Source: an uncultured Erysipelotrichaceae bacterium
GTDB taxonomy: Bacteria > Bacillota_I > Bacilli_A > RF39 > UBA660
Assembly (NCBI GenBank): GCA_902803795.1
Contig: CADCRC010000034.1
Coordinates: 1 to 16,041, forward strand
Reading direction: 5' to 3'
DNA length: 16,041 nucleotides
Shown here: piece by piece, positions 14,451 to 16,041 of the stretch
How positions within the stretch are numbered: the first letter of the stretch is position 1
How the letters are laid out: every line of letters starts with the position of its first letter
Program-made: the position numbers and the translations under genes
Notes under the pieces: model-generated
What the model was told of the DNA's origin: nothing
Databases searched by the model: none
The model's input: only the letters and a program-made list of their open reading frames with translations

Positions 14451-16041
14451 TATCAAAGGGGCAAAAAATTAATGATAGATATGAGATAATCAAATCTATT
14501 GGTGAAGGTGGTATGGCTAATGTTTATCTAGGATATGATAGTATTTTAGATAGAAATGTTGCGATAAAAGTGTTACGTGGTGATTTATCAAATGATGAAA
14601 AATTTGTAAGACGTTTTCAAAGAGAAGCAATTGCTGCTTCATCACTTGCTCATAGAAATATAGTTGAAGTATATGATGTAGGTGAAGATGATGGAATGTA
14701 TTACATTGTTATGGAATATATTAAGGGTAAGACTTTAAAACAATTACTTAAAAAACGTGGTAGTTTAACTTTGTCTGAAGCACTTGATATAATGCTTCAA
14801 TTAATAGATGGAATGAGTCATGCTCATGATTCTTATATAATACACAGAGATTTGAAACCACAAAATATTATGATTAAAGATGATGGACAAATTAAGATTA
14901 CTGATTTTGGTATTGCAATGGCTTTAAATGCAACACAATTAACTCAGACAAATTCTGTAATGGGTAGTGTTCATTATTTGCCACCAGAGCAAGCTAGTGG
15001 TAAGGGTTCTACTTTTAAGAGTGATATATATTCTATGGGTATTATATTCTATGAATTATTATCTGGTAATTTGCCTTTTAAAGGTGATAATGCAGTAGAG
15101 ATTGCATTAAAACATATGAGGGAACCATTTCCTTCTATTAGAGAAGAAAATTCTAGTATTCCTCAATCTATAGAAAATATTATTCTAAAAGCTACTGCTA
15201 AAAATCCTAAAAATAGATATAATAGTGCAAAAGAGATGCATGATGATTTATTAACTGCATTAGATGATGATAGAATTGATGAGAAAAAAATAGAATTTGA
15301 ATATCCTGAACATGAAGAAGTAAGAAAGAAAAAAGTAAAAGATGTTTCTAGTGAAGAAGAAAATAAACTTAATGATAAAGAAACTAAAGAAGAAGAGATA
15401 GCTAGTGAAATAACAGATAAGAAGATGGAAGATTTAGAAGCAGAAGAAGATGCTAAAACATCTAAAAAGTTATCTAAGGCTACTTTAGTAGCATTAATTC
15501 TTTCAATTATTTTTGTTGCAATATTATTTGTTATTTTGGCTATTATATTCTTATATCCTAAGACTTCTAATAAAGCAGCTGTTACTGTACCTTCTTGTGT
15601 TGGATTAAAAGTGTCTTCTTGTGAGAAAAAACTTCAATCTTTGGGATTTGATGTTAATACTAAAATTGAGTCTATTCCTTCTACTGATGTTAAGAAAAAT
15701 AGAGTTGTAAAAACAGATCCTGAAAAAGGAAGAAGTGTTAAATCAGGTACACAAATTACTATTTATAAGTCAACAGGTGAGGAGACATTTACATTAGAAA
15801 ATTATGTTGGAAGAAATTATATTGAGGTTCAAACTTTCTTAGAAACAAAATATGATTTAAAAGTAACTATTGAAAAAAAAGAGGTTGAATCATCTGAAAA
15901 TTTTGAAAATGATGTAATTATGGAACAATCTATTAAAGAAGGAGAAAAAGTTAAGGCTGGAGATAAGATAATTTTATATATTCCTGATTTGATGGAGAAA
16001 TTTCCTAATATGCAAGCTGAAGGTTGGACAATAGATGATGC
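14447..16041 (+). CDS. prkC: PASTA-domain serine/threonine kinase PrkC/Stk (IreK), 3' end outside window
   Basis: A GTG start in GTGA overlap with prpC is preceded by AAGGTGAC at 14434-14441. The visible 531 residues contain a Hanks-type kinase: IGEGGMANVYLG glycine loop (19-30), K41, HRDLKPQN at 133-140 with catalytic D135, and DFG at 153-155. An activation loop rich in T and S precedes GSVHYLPPEQA. A charged juxtamembrane linker (about 275-340) and one membrane helix (about 346-370) follow. Outside are two complete PASTA-like domains (about 378-445 and 446-515) and the beginning of a third. PASTA kinases sense muropeptides or lipid II and govern wall synthesis and growth. The first PASTA has C384 and C392. 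No stop occurs before the edge. rsgA/rpe would be expected downstream, by analogy with Bacillus. Confidence 0.96.
   Translation, partial: MISKGQKINDRYEIIKSIGEGGMANVYLGYDSILDRNVAIKVLRGDLSNDEKFVRRFQREAIAASSLAHRNIVEVYDVGEDDGMYYIVMEYIKGKTLKQLLKKRGSLTLSEALDIMLQLIDGMSHAHDSYIIHRDLKPQNIMIKDDGQIKITDFGIAMALNATQLTQTNSVMGSVHYLPPEQASGKGSTFKSDIYSMGIIFYELLSGNLPFKGDNAVEIALKHMREPFPSIREENSSIPQSIENIILKATAKNPKNRYNSAKEMHDDLLTALDDDRIDEKKIEFEYPEHEEVRKKKVKDVSSEEENKLNDKETKEEEIASEITDKKMEDLEAEEDAKTSKKLSKATLVALILSIIFVAILFVILAIIFLYPKTSNKAAVTVPSCVGLKVSSCEKKLQSLGFDVNTKIESIPSTDVKKNRVVKTDPEKGRSVKSGTQITIYKSTGEETFTLENYVGRNYIEVQTFLETKYDLKVTIEKKEVESSENFENDVIMEQSIKEGEKVKAGDKIILYIPDLMEKFPNMQAEGWTIDD

Noticed and set aside
1..16041. 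tRNA genes, CRISPR arrays, insertion sequences, phage genes or genes on the minus strand
   Set aside because: Gaps between genes are too short for most of these, no repeated spacers or inverted-repeat transposase units were seen, and the plus strand is fully occupied by recognised or credible genes.

Overview
This window is an extremely AT-rich, gene-dense bacterial chromosome segment (about a quarter G+C in stretches counted by eye). All genes read rightward, with six 4-base start/stop overlaps. The gene content and order are those of the Bacilli/Firmicutes branch: ireB-ruvX-DUF1292-mltG-trmR, and priA-fmt-rlmN-prpC-prkC. TGA ends several genes and W is TGG, so the code is standard rather than the Mycoplasma code. 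A lytic transglycosylase, a PASTA kinase and an amidase-like protein indicate a walled cell. An uncultured gut-type, low-GC Bacilli or early-branching Mollicutes relative is my inference; no marker fixes the taxon.

Layout. 1-1515 is the 3' part of a hybrid histidine kinase (HisKA end, HATPase, receiver, Hpt). 1531-2811 is an unusual fusion of a MESH1/SpoT-like HD domain to a P-loop kinase-like domain. 2865-4025, behind its own promoter, is a rhomboid protease. 4080-7382 is a tight operon behind a strong extended -10 promoter: ireB/reoM, ruvX, a DUF1292 gene, mltG, a TrmR-type methyltransferase and a divergent, membrane-anchored Amidase_3-like protein. It ends in a short intrinsic terminator overlapping the last stop codon. 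7454-16041 starts with priA, continues with a small membrane protein and a 354-residue protein with ADP-ribosyltransferase-like motifs and a C-terminal membrane helix, then fmt, an unknown membrane-anchored protein, rlmN, prpC and prkC. prkC runs off the right edge.

How they work together. The clearest theme is cell-wall control. PrkC (kinase), PrpC (phosphatase) and IreB/ReoM (small kinase substrate in enterococci and Listeria) are all here, with MltG and an amidase-like protein as wall enzymes. The second theme is translation: fmt, rlmN and trmR modify initiator tRNA, 23S rRNA/tRNA and wobble uridine. PriA and RuvX serve replication restart and nucleic acid processing.

The least explained genes are the HD/P-loop fusion, the ADP-ribosyltransferase-like membrane protein with its small partner, and the 255-residue membrane-anchored protein. 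The last three lie where related Bacilli carry def and rsmB. No tRNA, rRNA, CRISPR array, insertion sequence or phage gene was seen, and no gene-free stretch exceeds about 75 bases.
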